A program made the translations under genes and the position numbers. The notes beneath the pieces were generated by a model. The model saw only the letters and a program-made list of their open reading frames with translations, was not told the DNA's origin and searched no databases. This document shows positions 61,690-64,000 of a DNA stretch of 64,000 nt, in pieces (position 1 is the stretch's first letter; every line of letters begins with the position of its first letter). The stretch comes from Ctenosaura bakeri (Eukaryota > Chordata > Lepidosauria > Squamata > Iguanidae), in contig CAOLHI010000146.1 in assembly GCA_948474755.1 (NCBI GenBank), positions 124,001 through 188,000 on the forward strand, written 5' to 3'.

Positions 61690-62296
61690 TAGTGCCTCTC
61701 CTTGGTACGCCGAAAGAAATAATCATAATAATAAATTGTTGCCTTCTCTCACATCAGCCTGAGGAACATTGCTGTATAGGGTTTTCCCGCCGTAGCTTAG
61801 GGCCCAAACTGCTGGGTAATTTATTTATTTAAACACTTTTTTAAAAAAAAATCTGCTGAAGGTAAGGTTGCCCAGTGTCCCCTACAAAAAATTTGGCCCT
61901 TACAAGGCTGGGAGGCCTCCCATATTTTAAAGATATCCTCTATTTGAGGGTTAGAGAGCTTTTTCTGTCATAGGTACTGAACTAGTGCCCTAAAAATCCT
62001 GAACTAGTGCCCTAAAAGAGCCCTTCACAAAGAGAGAAATGTGCCCATCTTGTAACTTATGAACGGAGACAATATGTTAATTTTGTAGAGTGCTGCATGG
62101 CTAGGTTAACTGGAACCCCTACTTTCATTTTGTGGTTATGTAGCAGGCAAATGTAACAGTTCATTTTCAGCTTGTCAAACCTGCATATCATGAGTTTCAG
62201 TGGTCCCTTGCTGCTATTTTGAAGACATGGCAGCGCTAGCTGAAGGATAAGGAGGGGAAAAAAACAACTGTCTTCTGTATTGAGGATAGAATAGTT

Positions 62297-62838
62297 CAGT
62301 GGTTCCTAACCTGGGGTCCTGGGACCCCTTGGGACACGAACTGCTATGGAAACCAAGTGGGTAACCTCAGGCAAGCCACATTCAGTCTGAGAGAAAGGCA
62401 GAGGCAAAGAAACCCTCATCGTAGGGTTTATATTAGGGTCTCCAGAAGTCAGTTTTCAAAGGGGGTAGACCTGATGGCTAGAAAGAACTTCCTCCTGTTG
62501 GCAGCATTTTGTTGTGTACCTTTAAGTTATTCCTGACTTATGGCAACCCTAAGGTGAACCTATCACAGGGACGGAGTGGGGGAGGCTTGGCAAGACTTCC
62601 TCAGAGAGGTCTGCCTTTGCCTTCCACTGAGGCTTAGAGAATGTGACCCACCCAAGGTCACCCAGTGTCCGAGGATGGATTTGTTTCCTAGTCTCCAAAA
62701 GCCTTCAATAAATAAATAAATATTTGAATATTCAAATCCAAATTTAAATATTTAAATCTTGTGTTAAGTCTTGGGTGTCCCCAGCAACAAATTATATTTA
62801 CAAGAGGTCCCTGGTAAAGAAAAGGTTAAGAACCACTG
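62297..62838 (+). mobile_element. Non-autonomous hAT element carrying two SINE fragments
   Basis: Terminal repeats CAGTGGTTCCTAACCT / AGGTTAAGAACCACTG and an imperfect 8-bp target duplication (GAATAGTT at 62289-62296, TAATAATT at 62839-62846; 6 of 8 match). The interior holds a plus-oriented SINE part (62353-62455) and a minus-oriented SINE (62512-62692), then an AT-rich linker. No transposase. Confidence 0.75.
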
Positions 62839-63215
62839 TAATAATTTGTCAGCCAGCTCTCCTCTGCTTGCCTTGAAAAGTCAGAGAGGGAGATAGGTAG
62901 ACGTAAACAAAAGACGCCTGTCTTCAGTGCTGCCTCTTCTTCCTGGAGATTATGCTATTCACTGAAGCAGCAACCGTCTCATCATTTCACTCATTCACAT
63001 GTATTCCCTGGTTGACCTAAAAAGCCCAGTCCTAATGCTACTCACTGACCCAGGATACCTGACTGGGCAAAGGACACACAGCTGTGTCATTGTCCTCTTT
63101 CCATTGCTCTGGATTTTGCCTGCTGGACCCAGATTATCTGCTATCCAGAGCAGTGTGCAAATCATGCAGCCCTTCTGACATTGCTGGAATGCAACTGCCA
63201 GCATTCTCTGCCAGG

Positions 63216-63619
63216 GGCCATTTCCGCACGACGAAGCTCTTCCGTGTCATCTTGCTGCAGTCCCAGGTCCAGAAGGGAGCGCATCAGCAATGCTCCCCTC
63301 TGCACCCGCTCGGTCCATGTGGAAGAGAATGTGATGGCACCATGTCTTCCTTCCGCAGCGCAGCTGGGTTTTTTCCATTGCTGCGCTATGGAAGGAAGTG
63401 TTGCCAATGAGCTTCTGCATCTTCCGCATGGCCAGAAGTGATGGGAGCTCCGTGCAATCGCAGGCGTGAAACGGATTTTTTCTGTTTTGCAAAAACTGCG
63501 CAAGCGCGACGCTCCGTGACAGGATGGCAACAGGACAGCAACAACGTCATTTAGAAGCGCAACCTGCAAATTGCTGCCGTCCTGTGGCAAAAATGCAACA
63601 GTGACATTGTGCGGAAAGG
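63216..63619. mobile_element. Larger element with MITE-like ends
   Basis: About 0.4 kb between GGCCATTTCCGCACGACGAA and TTGTGCGGAAAGG, the same terminal repeat as the small MITEs but with an unrelated, GC-richer interior. Open frames inside are on both strands and lack any recognisable domain. Confidence 0.55.
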
Positions 63620-63913
63620 GGGATCGTTATGCAGGCTAGGGTAGCTGGAAATCACATTTCAACTACATTGAAGGCCTCATGACTCTCAGACCTCAGCTAG
63701 AGAGAGGTGGTACCAGGAGGTAGAGCTGAACAATCTGGATCAGTGGCAACCATTCATGGCCCCATCTTGAAAGCTGAAAGTAAAAAGGGAGGGGTCTCCT
63801 TTCTCTAGAGTGCTATGTGCCTTGTTTTTAAGAAGAGCTCTCCATTTGAAGGGTTGTCGAAGAACAATGCTCCCTTGAAAATGTCCTGTTTGAAGCACTG
63901 TCCAGTCCAAGTG

Positions 63914-64000
63914 TAAGACCATTTCCACACCACACTGTTATAGTGCTGTTGTTCCACTTTCATCAACCTATGGAATCCTGGAGTTTGCAGTTTAGGGAAG
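63914..64000. mobile_element. Palindromic MITE, cut by window end
   Basis: TAAGACCATTTCCACACCAC, TTATAGTGCTGTTGTTCCAC and CCTATGGAATCCTGGAGTTT match the first half of the 61554-61689 copy. It continues past base 64000. Confidence 0.75.

Larger units (their letters stand above)
61463..63215. other. Upstream flank of USP25
   Basis: Outside the listed MITE and hAT, this is AT-rich DNA with a short direct repeat of GAACTAGTGCCCTAAAA (near 61979 and 62002) and no gene recognised. Confidence 0.7.

Overview
This is vertebrate nuclear DNA, most likely from a squamate reptile and probably an iguanian-type lizard. It holds the 5' half of one host gene, USP25 (ubiquitin-specific peptidase 25), on the minus strand. 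Fourteen coding exons were placed by reading the reverse strand: the start codon is at 60930-60928 and exon 14 ends at 629. Every junction has GT/AG and the phases join without error from residue 1 to residue 555. The rest of the gene, including the catalytic His and the C-terminal half, lies left of base 1. The lizard assignment rests on the repeats: tRNA-derived SINEs ending in CTTGAAGGCACACA, a 5S-rRNA-derived SINE, a SPIN-like hAT element, CR1/L2 3' ends, a Ty1/copia element and a young L1.

Layout from right to left along the gene. Bases 61.4-64.0 kb are upstream repeat-rich DNA (hAT with internal SINEs, small palindromic MITEs). Bases 60.5-61.4 kb are a GC-rich CpG-island promoter with exon 1. 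Intron 1 (39153-60885, 21.7 kb) contains a full-length L1 at 40767-46890 with both ORFs open and a perfect target-site duplication. Exons 2, 3 and 4 follow at 39.1, 37.8 and 34.3 kb. Intron 4 (26295-34264) contains a three-level nest (CR1 3' fragment inside another LINE, and a deleted Ty1/copia element inside the CR1) and a 778-bp SPIN-like hAT. Exon 5 (26.1-26.3 kb) carries the catalytic Cys. Introns 5-9 hold a CR1/L2 3' end, SINEs and an old 5'-truncated L1 (9354-12568). Exons 10-14 occupy 6.5-0.6 kb.

The protein part seen contains a SUMO-interacting motif, two ubiquitin-interacting motifs, the USP Cys box with Cys175, the thumb/fingers of the USP fold, and the first helix plus linker of the insertion that makes USP25/USP28 oligomerise. 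No second host gene, tRNA, rRNA or CRISPR array was found. Apart from USP25, the only long open frames that look real belong to retrotransposons. Statements about other species' proteins or repeat families are from memory and could not be checked here.
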